From Eubacterium sp. (lineage in GTDB: Bacteria > Bacillota_A > Clostridia > Lachnospirales > Lachnospiraceae): a DNA stretch of 5,336 nt. The stretch covers positions 1-5,336 of the forward strand of contig JAFVEX010000080.1 of assembly GCA_017475785.1 (NCBI GenBank), read 5' to 3'. Below are positions 1 through 5,294 of the stretch, in pieces (the first letter of the stretch is position 1; every line of letters starts with the position of its first letter). Made by a program: the position numbers and the translations under genes. The notes under the pieces were generated by a model. The model had not been told where the DNA came from and ran no database searches. It saw only the letters and a list, made by a program, of their open reading frames with translations.

Positions 1-223
1 ACTCGGAAGCGGAACCGGCAAGGTGCTGCGCGCGTACGTCGACGCGGTGGCGGCCATGGTAAACGAGTCCTGGCAGCCGGAATTTGGGAAAAAGCCGTAC
101 GGGGCGGCGTCTCCTATGCATCTGCAGGCGGATATCAGAGAACTGACGGAGGATACCGGGTGGAAACCACTGGTGTCCTTTGAGGAAGGCATCCGGAGAA
201 TGCTGGAGAAGGCAGAAATCTGA
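1..223 (+). CDS. NAD-dependent sugar-nucleotide epimerase/dehydratase (SDR), C-terminal end only
   Basis: This is the 3' end of a gene that starts before the window; 73 codons are visible, read from base 2 to a TGA at 221-223. The visible part looks like the C-terminal substrate-binding end of an extended SDR nucleotide-sugar enzyme. It has a GSGTG element, a long helix, then a Tyr-Gly-Ala segment followed by ADIRELTEDTGWKPLVSFEEGI. That last stretch matches the usual family ending, in which an Asp/Leu-rich helix leads to GW-P and an S-x-EEGI helix. The NAD-binding Rossmann motif and the catalytic YxxxK lie upstream and cannot be seen. Its position before rfbG suggests it acts on a CDP- or other NDP-deoxysugar, for example as a 4-ketoreductase or epimerase, but the exact reaction cannot be told from this fragment. 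The internal GTG at 23 is not a real start. The last codons merge into the downstream 9-bp repeat phase. Confidence 0.8.
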   Translation, partial: LGSGTGKVLRAYVDAVAAMVNESWQPEFGKKPYGAASPMHLQADIRELTEDTGWKPLVSFEEGIRRMLEKAEI

Positions 224-361
224 GAAAACACAGAAAGTACAGAAAATACAAAGAGTACAGAGAATACAGAAGTGCAGAGAATACAGAAGTGCAGAGAATA
301 CAGAAGTACAGAGAATTCAGAAGTACAGAAAATACAGAAAGTACAGAGAGCACAGAGTATT
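213..361. repeat. Tandem array of 8/9-bp units (CAGARARTA / CAGAAGTR)
   Basis: This purine-rich minisatellite fills most of the gap before rfbG. Clear units run back to back from 231 to 361, fifteen in all, nearly all starting CAGA. In the middle, a 9-mer (CAGAGAATA) alternates with an 8-mer (CAGAAGTG or CAGAAGTA), giving a 17-bp higher-order repeat present four times: 258-274, 275-291, 292-308 and 309-325. Both flanks are simpler 9-mers. The 9-bp phase can be traced back through 222-230 and 213-221, so the array appears to begin in the last codons of the preceding gene and to span its TGA. The units have no spacers, so this is not a CRISPR. No promoter or terminator is visible in the gap. 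Confidence 0.9.
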
Positions 362-415
362 CAAAGCGTATTTATTCTGGGCGCGATGATAAGAGTGTGA
401 TTCGGGAGACATAAA

Positions 416-1489
416 ATGAAAGAACTTGAGAATCTGCGCGGAAGGCGTGTCCTGGTGACGGGACATACTGGTTTCAAAGGAAGCTGGATGTGCGAGACGC
501 TGCTTCAGGCAGGCGCGGAGGTAACCGGTTACGCCCTTCAGCCGCCGACAGAGCCGAGCCTGTTTGCGCTGTGTGGCTTTGCGAAGGACATCCGCTCCAT
601 CAAGGGAGACGTGCGGGATCAGGCACATCTGCAGAGTGTGTTTCAGGAAGTGAAGCCGGAGGTGGTCATACACATGGCGGCGCAGCCCATTGTGCGCAGC
701 TCCTATGACAATCCGGCTGAGACCTATGCAATCAACGTGATGGGAACGGTTCATGTCATGGAGGCTGTGCGGCTGACCAGAAGCGTGCGTTCGGTCGTCA
801 ATGTGACGACGGATAAGGTCTACAAAAACCGGGAGTGGTGCTGGGGATACCGGGAGGATGAGGAGCTGAACGGATATGATCCGTATTCCAACTCCAAGTC
901 CTGCTCTGAGCTCGTCACAGACAGCTACAGGAACTCCTTCTTCCGGGAGAGCGGGCAGGCGGTCTCGACCATGCGCGCAGGCAATGTGATCGGAGGAGGA
1001 GATTTCGCGAAGGACCGCATCATCCCTGACTGCATCCGCGCTGCCTCGGCAGGCGTGGAGATCATTCTGCGCAATCCTTACTCCACGCGCCCCTACCAGC
1101 ATGTGCTGGAGCCTGTCATGGCTTACCTGATGGTGGCAGCCGCGCAGCTGGAGCAGCCGGAGCTGGCAGATTCCTACAATGTCGGGCCGGAGGAAGCGGA
1201 CTGCAGGACGACCGGAGAGATCGCGGATCTGTTTTGTGAGACGTGGAATGGCAGAACGGGGGAACAAATCCGCTGGGTCAGCAGGCACGACGGCGGGCCG
1301 CACGAGGCAAATTTTCTGAAGCTGGATTGTTCAAAGCTGAAAAGTACGTTCGGCTGGAAGCCGCACTGGCACGTAGAGCAGGCGATGGAGGAGATTGTAA
1401 GCTGGGCGCTGCACTGGAGACAGTCCCCGGGAACTCTGCGGCAGTATATCGCGGAGCAGGTGAAACGCTATCAGGGAGCAGACTGCTGA
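416..1489 (+). CDS. rfbG: CDP-glucose 4,6-dehydratase
   Basis: This cytoplasmic enzyme of the extended SDR family converts CDP-D-glucose to CDP-4-keto-6-deoxy-D-glucose using bound NAD. The product is the precursor of CDP-linked deoxy- and dideoxysugars in surface glycans. The protein has 357 residues, the normal family length. The N-terminal dinucleotide motif TGHTGFKG lies at residues 15-22 and is the RfbG-type version of GxxGxxG. Also visible are an acidic D65 after the second strand, HMAAQP at 86-91, TTDKVY at 131-136, and the catalytic YSNSK (Tyr157, Lys161). The Asp133-Lys134 pair is typical of CDP-glucose dehydratases, whereas the dTDP-glucose enzyme RmlB has Asp-Glu. The start is the ATG at 416, with GGGAG at 404-408 and a 7-base spacing. 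No cytidylyltransferase (rfbF) or rfbH is visible, so they may lie upstream or elsewhere. The last 12 codons and the TGA form the first unit of the 39-bp tandem array that follows. Confidence 0.96.
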   Translation: MKELENLRGRRVLVTGHTGFKGSWMCETLLQAGAEVTGYALQPPTEPSLFALCGFAKDIRSIKGDVRDQAHLQSVFQEVKPEVVIHMAAQPIVRSSYDNPAETYAINVMGTVHVMEAVRLTRSVRSVVNVTTDKVYKNREWCWGYREDEELNGYDPYSNSKSCSELVTDSYRNSFFRESGQAVSTMRAGNVIGGGDFAKDRIIPDCIRAASAGVEIILRNPYSTRPYQHVLEPVMAYLMVAAAQLEQPELADSYNVGPEEADCRTTGEIADLFCETWNGRTGEQIRWVSRHDGGPHEANFLKLDCSKLKSTFGWKPHWHVEQAMEEIVSWALHWRQSPGTLRQYIAEQVKRYQGADC

Positions 1490-1617
1490 GCGGAGCAGGT
1501 GAAGCGCTGTCAGGGAGCAGATTGCTGAGCGCGGCAGGTGAAGCGCTGTCACGGAGCAGATTGCAGAGCGGAGCAGGTGAAGCGCTGTCAGGCAGCAGAT
1601 TGCAGAGCGCGGCAGGT
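1451..1617 (+). repeat. 39-bp tandem array made from the 3' end and stop codon of rfbG
   Basis: Four full 39-bp units lie head to tail at 1451-1489, 1490-1528, 1529-1567 and 1568-1606, followed by a partial fifth at 1607-1617. Unit 1 is the last 12 codons of rfbG plus its TGA. The length is a multiple of three, so each unit keeps the rfbG frame and would encode A-E/R-QVKR-Y/C-Q/H-G/A-ADC followed by a stop or Arg. Units 1 and 2 end in TGA; in units 3 and 4 this codon is AGA. Unit starts vary: 1, 2 and 4 begin GCGGAGC, while 3 and 5 begin GCGCGGC, which suggests a later 78-bp step. Units 2-4 share AAGCGCTGTC and ATTGC, differing from unit 1, so the copies have diverged or been homogenised apart from the gene. 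Each full unit also holds a short inverted repeat; in units 1 and 2 the copy of AGCAGATTGCT or its variant lies at the stop. Confidence 0.95.
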
Positions 1618-1628
1618 AACGCGCGATG

Positions 1629-1635
1629 AAGGAGA
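1629..1635 (+). promoter_or_regulatory. Ribosome binding site that fixes the start at 1641
   Basis: AAGGAGA lies five bases before the ATG at 1641. The in-frame ATG at 1626 is only three bases upstream of this site and has nothing comparable before it, because its leader is the decayed end of the 39-bp array. The shorter reading is therefore preferred. Confidence 0.8.
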
Positions 1636-1640
1636 GACAG

Positions 1641-2174
1641 ATGGAAACGCGAACAGTCAGAAAACCGGCCGTGGTCATCATGGTCATTCTCGGAATTCTG
1701 TTGACGGCACTCGGATGCGGGGTGCTGTATTTCAATGCGCAGGCAGCGAAGGTGATTGAACTGCCGGCCGATGTGAAGATCAGCAGGAATATCCAGTACG
1801 AGATTACGCGCGCGGAGCGGGACACTTTCCGCCCCAGTGACTCCTACGGGCTGACGCAGACTGGTGCCGGTTCGGAATATTTTACGGTCGAAGGCTGGGC
1901 AGGCGTCCCGGGAGAGGATGTCCGCGTCTTCAACACGCAGGTGCTGCTGCGCAATGAGGTGAGCGGCCTGTACCTGCAGATCAAGACCGCGTACGTGGAA
2001 GACGGCGAGGAGCCCGAGACGGATAACGGCGGGGCTTCCTTTGCGCGCGGCAATTTTGTCGCGAAGGTAAAGGACGAGAAGCTGCAGGCCGGAATCCAGT
2101 ACCGGGTCTGCCTCTGGTATCAGAATGACGGACACAATGAGCTTGTTGAAACTGACACGTTTCTGGAGAGATAA
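1641..2174 (+). CDS. Membrane-anchored protein with extracytoplasmic beta-rich domain, glycan-locus associated
   Basis: The product has 177 residues. The basic N-terminus (METRTVRK) is followed by one hydrophobic segment at about residues 9-31, then a soluble region that probably lies outside the membrane. Residues 80-177 look like a beta-sandwich: EYFTVEGWAGVPGEDV, then strands with FNTQVLLRN, YLQIKTAYV, GNFVAKV, IQYRVCLWY and LVETDTF. I recall similar GWA-x-x-PGED...VVL blocks in proteins of Firmicutes cell-wall polysaccharide loci, but cannot name a Pfam family with certainty. Cys26 sits late in the hydrophobic stretch in ALGC. This does not fit a lipobox well because -3 is Ala, so a plain membrane anchor is favoured over a lipoprotein. 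The next gene begins two bases after the TAA, so translation is probably coupled and the two products may work together. A start at 1626 would add five residues. Confidence 0.8.
   Translation: METRTVRKPAVVIMVILGILLTALGCGVLYFNAQAAKVIELPADVKISRNIQYEITRAERDTFRPSDSYGLTQTGAGSEYFTVEGWAGVPGEDVRVFNTQVLLRNEVSGLYLQIKTAYVEDGEEPETDNGGASFARGNFVAKVKDEKLQAGIQYRVCLWYQNDGHNELVETDTFLER
2165..2170 (+). promoter_or_regulatory. Ribosome binding site inside the preceding gene
   Basis: GGAGAG lies in the last codons of the upstream gene (2165-2170), six bases before the ATG at 2177. With only two bases between the stop and the next start, this points to translational coupling of the two membrane genes. Confidence 0.65.
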
Positions 2175-2176
2175 TC

Positions 2177-3550
2177 ATGCGTGAGTCTAGGGTGGGCAGG
2201 TTTTTTGCGGTTCTGCGGGACCACCTGCCGTTTCTGATTTTTTTCGGACTGATGCTTGCGGGGCATCTTTTTATGCATCATAATTTCAGCGATGATGCAG
2301 TTTCCGCGAAGCGCGCGCTCGGAAAGACGACCTGGGAGGCCATGACAGCTGCCTACGCCAGCGGACGCGCCCTGTTCTGCCGGTACTTGTACAGCGTCTA
2401 CTGCCAGTTCCTGATCAACTTTGCGGGCGGGCTGCTCTGGCGTCCCGCGCTTGCGTTTTCCTATGTCTGTTTCGCGTTCGGGCTTGCGAAGACGTTTCCG
2501 ATCCGGCATCTGCAGCCGGCATGGAACAATACACTGGCCTGCTGCGTAACGGTGCTGTTCCCGTTTTCCATCATGTCAGAGACGGGATGGCTGACAACGT
2601 CGGTCGTTTACATCGTCCCGGCGAGCGTCGCGATGCTGGCGGCGATCGGAATCCGGAAAATGTATGACGGTGAAAAGCACAATCCTGTCATATGGGTTCT
2701 GTTTGGGCTGCTGCTGTATCTGGGAACCGGACACGAGCAGATTTCCGCGCTTATCGCCGGGCTGATGATTCTGATTTTCCTGAACAAGCTGTTCAAAAAA
2801 GAGATCTCCTGGCAGCTGATCATGCTGACGGTGATCTCTCTGGTACAGTTTGTCCGCGCGGCGACGTGGCCGGCGAATACAAAACGTGTCCTGGCGGAGA
2901 CCGCCGCGTATTTTCCGAATCATCAGGCCCTCGGCCTGATCGATAAATTGCTGCTGGCGTTCAGTCACACGATGCAGCATGTATTCATCGGCGCGTCCAT
3001 GACGCTCACAGTCCTCGCGCTTCTTACGGCAGCCGCCGTCTGGAAGACGCACAAAAGCCGTTTCTACCGGTTTCTCGGGATGCTGCCGGCGCTGATTTCG
3101 CTGGCGTTCCGCATCGGCGTCACGTATCTGCCGGGGCAGTTTAATACCGTCAATCTGGATTTTCAGACCATCATAGACTTTAATAACTTCAGAAATCCGA
3201 TTCTCTATGTCTCATTTGGGATTGTAATCTGGTACATCTGCAACATGATGATCAACATGTACCTGGTCTACGGGAGAAGCTTCCAGGCGCTGTTTTGCGC
3301 CGCGCTGTTTTTCGGCGCGGTCTGCACGCGGATGATCATGGGTCTTTCCGCCTCGCTCTACGCGTCCGGGTACCGGACGGCACTGGTGATGTACCTCTCC
3401 TTTATTATCCTGATGTTCAGGATGCTTGCCGTCATCTACCAGCCGGATGACGAGACGCTCGCCGTCGGCGGAAGGGCGTGGCACGCGGCACGCACGGTTG
3501 TGATGGTGCTGGCTGTCTGCTCCTGGGTGGATTTCCTGCTGTATGTATAG
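2177..3550 (+). CDS. Polytopic membrane protein, DUF6056 / GT-C glycosyltransferase-like
   Basis: The protein has 457 residues and about 11-13 hydrophobic segments, for example near 16-35, 87-105, 117-131, 138-160, 170-183, 189-205, 210-226, 273-289, 341-362, 368-386, 400-420 and 440-457. Just after the first segment comes an acidic loop, NFSDDAVSAKRAL (36-48), followed by a Gly-Arg-containing stretch. GT-C enzymes carry an acidic motif in their first outer loop at this position. Further motifs are GWLTTSVVYIVP at 137-148, GTGHEQ at 183-188 and MGLSASLYASGYRT at 388-401. This set resembles the DUF6056 proteins of Firmicutes glycan loci, which are thought to add or move sugars on lipid-linked or wall polymers. 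That family name is from memory and the enzymatic role is inference. A flippase or polymerase-like role is less likely because the protein lacks the regular hydrophobic pattern of Wzx or Wzy, but it is not excluded. The next gene encodes a homologue of residues 254-420. Confidence 0.78.
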   Translation: MRESRVGRFFAVLRDHLPFLIFFGLMLAGHLFMHHNFSDDAVSAKRALGKTTWEAMTAAYASGRALFCRYLYSVYCQFLINFAGGLLWRPALAFSYVCFAFGLAKTFPIRHLQPAWNNTLACCVTVLFPFSIMSETGWLTTSVVYIVPASVAMLAAIGIRKMYDGEKHNPVIWVLFGLLLYLGTGHEQISALIAGLMILIFLNKLFKKEISWQLIMLTVISLVQFVRAATWPANTKRVLAETAAYFPNHQALGLIDKLLLAFSHTMQHVFIGASMTLTVLALLTAAAVWKTHKSRFYRFLGMLPALISLAFRIGVTYLPGQFNTVNLDFQTIIDFNNFRNPILYVSFGIVIWYICNMMINMYLVYGRSFQALFCAALFFGAVCTRMIMGLSASLYASGYRTALVMYLSFIILMFRMLAVIYQPDDETLAVGGRAWHAARTVVMVLAVCSWVDFLLYV

Positions 3551-3559
3551 CAGATCGCG

Positions 3560-3588
3560 GTCAATGAATCTTCTGCTTTAACATTGAC
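3560..3588. repeat. 7-bp inverted repeat in the gap between the two related membrane genes
   Basis: GTCAATG (3560-3566) and CATTGAC (3582-3588) are perfect inverted copies around a 15-base loop. No T-tract follows, so it does not look like a terminator. It could be a weak mRNA hairpin or a protein site, or simply chance in a 61-base gap. Confidence 0.4.
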
Positions 3589-3611
3589 GATAAAGTGAGT
3601 GAGGGTACAAA

Positions 3612-4229
3612 ATGGCAGACCTTCTGTATTACGCATTCGAAAATACTGCCCAGTTTATGCTGGTGAATGAATCGCGCCCGTTTGCGGTTCTGGCCGTCCT
3701 GATGGCAATTGCTGTCTGGAAGCTGAACAAAGAGGCCTTCCCGCGCGTGCTCGGCGCAATTCCGGCGTTCATCGCGCTGGCAACCGGCGTGCTGACGCCG
3801 CTCTACACGGCGTGGTTTCCGCACACAGTGTACCTGTTTGAAAACGAAGTGAGCGCGCGGAATTTTGTAAACATACAGCCTTATATCGGCACCGCCTGCG
3901 CGATCTGGGTGATCTGGAATGTGGTGATCAACTTTTACCTGATTTACGGGGCAGACTGGAAAAGCTTTGTGTTCCCGCTGATTTTTCTTGCGGGCGTCGG
4001 ATCAAACGCGGCGATTCTTTATTTCTATCCTGCGCTGGCGCTGACGTTGCGCCCTGCTATCGGGATGTTTGGGTGTTTTGCGGTTCTGTGCCTGATCCTG
4101 ATCCGGCTGCTCTACGACATACTCTCCAAAAAAGAGAAGAAGTGGCTGCTGACAGTCATCGCTGTGATCATCCTGCTGGTGTCGGCGAAGCTTGTACTAA
4201 AACTCCTGAAGTATATCGGAGTGATTTGA
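3612..4229 (+). CDS. Half-length paralogue of the preceding membrane protein
   Basis: The 205-residue membrane protein has hydrophobic segments at about 23-37, 46-64, 92-112, 118-138, 148-168 and 178-196. It aligns along its first 170 residues with residues 254-420 of the upstream 457-residue protein. Matching blocks include AF-x2-T-x-Q near the start, VLAVLMAIAVWK against VLALLTAAAVWK, RVLGAIPAFIAL against RFLGMLPALISL, NFYLIYG against NMYLVYG, and the final Leu/Ile-rich helix. The acidic SDD loop, the GWLTTS block and the HEQ motif have no counterpart, and the MGLSASLYASGYRT block is poorly kept (ILYFYPALALTLRP). The start is the ATG at 3612, with GAGGG at 3601-3605 and a 6-base spacing. 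It has its own translation signal, an intact frame and a new basic C-terminal tail with an extra helix, so it is probably expressed. It may be a partner subunit, or a decaying partial duplicate without catalytic ability. Confidence 0.78.
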   Translation: MADLLYYAFENTAQFMLVNESRPFAVLAVLMAIAVWKLNKEAFPRVLGAIPAFIALATGVLTPLYTAWFPHTVYLFENEVSARNFVNIQPYIGTACAIWVIWNVVINFYLIYGADWKSFVFPLIFLAGVGSNAAILYFYPALALTLRPAIGMFGCFAVLCLILIRLLYDILSKKEKKWLLTVIAVIILLVSAKLVLKLLKYIGVI

Positions 4230-4316
4230 GTGTGCCAAGAGGAAAGAGATGCTATTCCGGATCGCCGGAGCGTGCGGAGAGGGAGAAGACGCCATTCCGG
4301 ATCTCCTGAGCGTGCC
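4227..4316 (+). repeat. 40-bp tandem repeat starting at the stop codon of the half-length gene
   Basis: Two successive 40-bp units cover 4231-4270 and 4271-4310. Their best-kept part is GCYATTCCGGATC followed by GAGYGTGC. A related stop-proximal segment occurs three times at exact 40-base spacing: TGAGTGTGCC at 4227 (containing the TGA of the gene), GGAGCGTGCG at 4267 and TGAGCGTGCC at 4307. The preceding gene end, TATATCGGA, is weakly similar to TATTCCGGA in the units. The array therefore seems to have grown from the gene's 3' end. The copies are more diverged than in the 39-bp array. Confidence 0.75.
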
Positions 4317-4335
4317 GCCAGGCGCGATAAAAATT

Positions 4336-4362
4336 GGCGCGGAAATCCGGCCTTGATTTTTT
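4336..4362 (+). terminator. Probable rho-independent terminator of the glycan operon
   Basis: GGCGCGG and CCGGCC flank the loop AAAT. They form a six-pair GC stem (GGC-CGG with CCG-GCC) with one bulged G, ending at 4352. TTGATTTTTT follows directly, and A-rich sequence before the stem could extend the pairing. It lies about 107 bases after the last operon gene and before a gene with a different role, as expected for an operon end. Confidence 0.65.
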
Positions 4363-4393
4363 ATAAAATTATGGTAAGCTGTTAAGCAGGAGA

Positions 4394-4422
4394 TTAGCCG
4401 TGCCTGATTTTGCGGTTATCAT
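4394..4422 (+). promoter_or_regulatory. Weak candidate promoter for the secreted-protein gene
   Basis: TATCAT (4417-4422) is a five-of-six match to a -10 box. Seventeen bases upstream lies TTAGCC, a poor -35 match. A promoter is expected here because a terminator lies just upstream, but the sequence evidence alone is slight. Confidence 0.25.
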
Positions 4423-4442
4423 ATAAGAGAGTCTGGTCACAA

Positions 4443-4460
4443 TGCTGTTTCCACACAGCA
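4443..4460 (+). promoter_or_regulatory. Leader hairpin just before the ribosome binding site
   Basis: TGCTGT (4443-4448) pairs perfectly with ACAGCA (4455-4460) across the loop TTCCAC. It ends two bases before the AAGGAGG site. It could stabilise the mRNA 5' end or tune translation; no ligand-binding RNA family is recognised. Confidence 0.4.
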
Positions 4461-4462
4461 GG

Positions 4463-4469
4463 AAGGAGG
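4463..4469 (+). promoter_or_regulatory. Strong ribosome binding site fixing the start at 4476
   Basis: AAGGAGG is a full match to the 16S 3' end, six bases before the ATG at 4476. It decides against the longer reading from a TTG at 4410, which would put 22 non-signal residues before an otherwise typical signal peptide. Confidence 0.9.
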
Positions 4470-4475
4470 CAGGGC

Positions 4476-5183
4476 ATGAACCAAATAACCAAAAGACGCA
4501 CACTCAGAAAATGCATTCTGGTGCTCCTCATGGCCACGGTGCTTCTCGGGATGACGTCCGTCTCGTCTTTTGCGGCGACACTGAAGCTGAAAAATCAGAT
4601 CTGGACGCAGAAAGAGGCAAAGGCGCGCAAAAAAGCACTGACTGACCGGCCGGGAACGGTGACGGTCAGGATTCCTTCCGGCGGCCGCGGTTTTCTGAAA
4701 TTCACAGTTCCAAAGACAGGAAAATGGACCTTCACGCTGTCAAATCTGAAGGCTGCGAAGCCCAAAATGACAAAGAAGGAGGCGGAAGCTGCGAAGCAGG
4801 CCGGCGCGGCAGCTGCCAGTTATGCCCAGACGTCCAAAGCCACAAGCGGCAAGGCTTCCCTGACAAGCCTCAAGGCGTCGTCCCTCGTGGAAGATGAGGT
4901 GTTCTCAAACGGGTACTTCTATGTCATGACCCGTTATCTGGCGAAAGATAAAAAGACAGGAAAGCCCGCTTGGAAAATCGGCCAGGATCTCCTGCAGACA
5001 AGCGGCGGAAAGACCAATACACTCTGGCTGGCGACAGAGAAGCTGGAGACCGGCGCGAATAAGCTAAGCTGGCGCCTGAAGACCCGCTCGGGGAGAATTA
5101 ATCTGGAAAAAGGAAAGACGGTGTATCTGTACTTTAGTTTTACACCCGGCGATCAGGTCAAACTCCAGATTTCAAGAAAATGA
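4476..5183 (+). CDS. Secreted lysine-rich protein of unknown function
   Basis: The 235-residue product begins with a clear Sec signal peptide: basic MNQITKRRTLRK, a hydrophobic core (13-27), and a VSSFAA site with cleavage likely after Ala33 (Ser-Phe-Ala). The mature part is strongly basic. It starts with a Lys/Ala-rich helix-like stretch (44-54), then has beta-type segments TVTVRIPSGGRGFLKFTV (61-78) and KWTFTLSNL (83-91). Residues 95-136 are a low-complexity Ala/Lys/Ser/Thr insert. The C-terminal part (142-235) is again beta-rich and ends with KTVYLYFSFTPGDQVKLQI. The FLKFTVPKTGKWTFTL pattern recalls the small beta-sandwich of pre-peptidase C-terminal (PPC-like) domains, here perhaps split by the insert; this is only a resemblance. 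There is no LPXTG anchor, Cys lipobox or enzyme motif. It is probably released or held to anionic wall polymers by charge. It follows a likely terminator and has its own leader, so it is probably not part of the glycan operon. Confidence 0.85.
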   Translation: MNQITKRRTLRKCILVLLMATVLLGMTSVSSFAATLKLKNQIWTQKEAKARKKALTDRPGTVTVRIPSGGRGFLKFTVPKTGKWTFTLSNLKAAKPKMTKKEAEAAKQAGAAAASYAQTSKATSGKASLTSLKASSLVEDEVFSNGYFYVMTRYLAKDKKTGKPAWKIGQDLLQTSGGKTNTLWLATEKLETGANKLSWRLKTRSGRINLEKGKTVYLYFSFTPGDQVKLQISRK

Positions 5184-5234
5184 CAGGATTGTTTGTAATA
5201 AAATGATTTTTCTGATAAACTGAGATAGCACAGG

Positions 5235-5294
5235 GCGGAGCCCGTATATTATAGTAAATGCAATTGGTGTTTGCGTTTACTATAAACGCTCCGC
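5235..5294. repeat. Nested inverted repeat with operator-like palindrome
   Basis: Arms at 5249-5263 and 5271-5285 (TTATAGTAAATGCAA against TTGCGTTTACTATAA) pair over 15 positions with one G-T wobble, around a 7-base loop. Outside them, GCGGAGC (5235-5241) and GCTCCGC (5288-5294) add a further perfect 7-bp pair. The right arm also contains its own exact palindrome, GCGTTTA-CTA-TAAACGC (5273-5289). No T-tract follows on the plus strand, so it is not a standard terminator of the secreted-protein gene. Possible roles are an operator for a neighbouring gene beyond the window, a structured RNA, or a tiny mobile-element end. A smaller hairpin, AGCGG (5315-5319) with CCGCT (5327-5331), lies just downstream. 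No gene is visible in 5184-5336. Confidence 0.7.

Noticed and set aside
231..361. CRISPR-like array in the first gap
   Set aside because: Units of 8-9 bp are directly contiguous with no spacers, and no cas genes are present.
317..1303. Long open frame on the minus strand opposite rfbG (328 residues)
   Set aside because: It is antisense to a clearly conserved rfbG. Its composition is rich in Arg, His and Leu without domain motifs, and its C-terminus is only translated repeat. It is a codon-bias shadow.
1626..1640. Upstream ATG at 1626 as the start of the anchored protein
   Set aside because: No ribosome site precedes it, while AAGGAGA is ideally placed for the ATG at 1641.
1538..1759. Continuation of the rfbG frame past the array as a separate small gene or a readthrough product
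   Set aside because: Two in-frame TGA codons precede it, its GTG start has no ribosome site, and after the repeat it runs out of frame into the next gene. It is better seen as a relic of duplication.
1278..2135. Minus-strand open frame of 285 residues across the 39-bp array and the anchored-protein gene
   Set aside because: It is open mainly because the repeat lacks stops in several frames. It shows no family motifs and overlaps two genes that have good starts and ribosome sites.
3584..3611. Promoter with TTGACG at 3584 and TACAAA at 3606 before the half-length gene
   Set aside because: Transcription would begin inside the coding sequence after the start codon, so it could not serve this gene.
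4353..4381. Promoter using TTGATT within the T-tract
   Set aside because: No acceptable -10 box lies 16-18 bases downstream, and the T-tract is better explained as part of the terminator.
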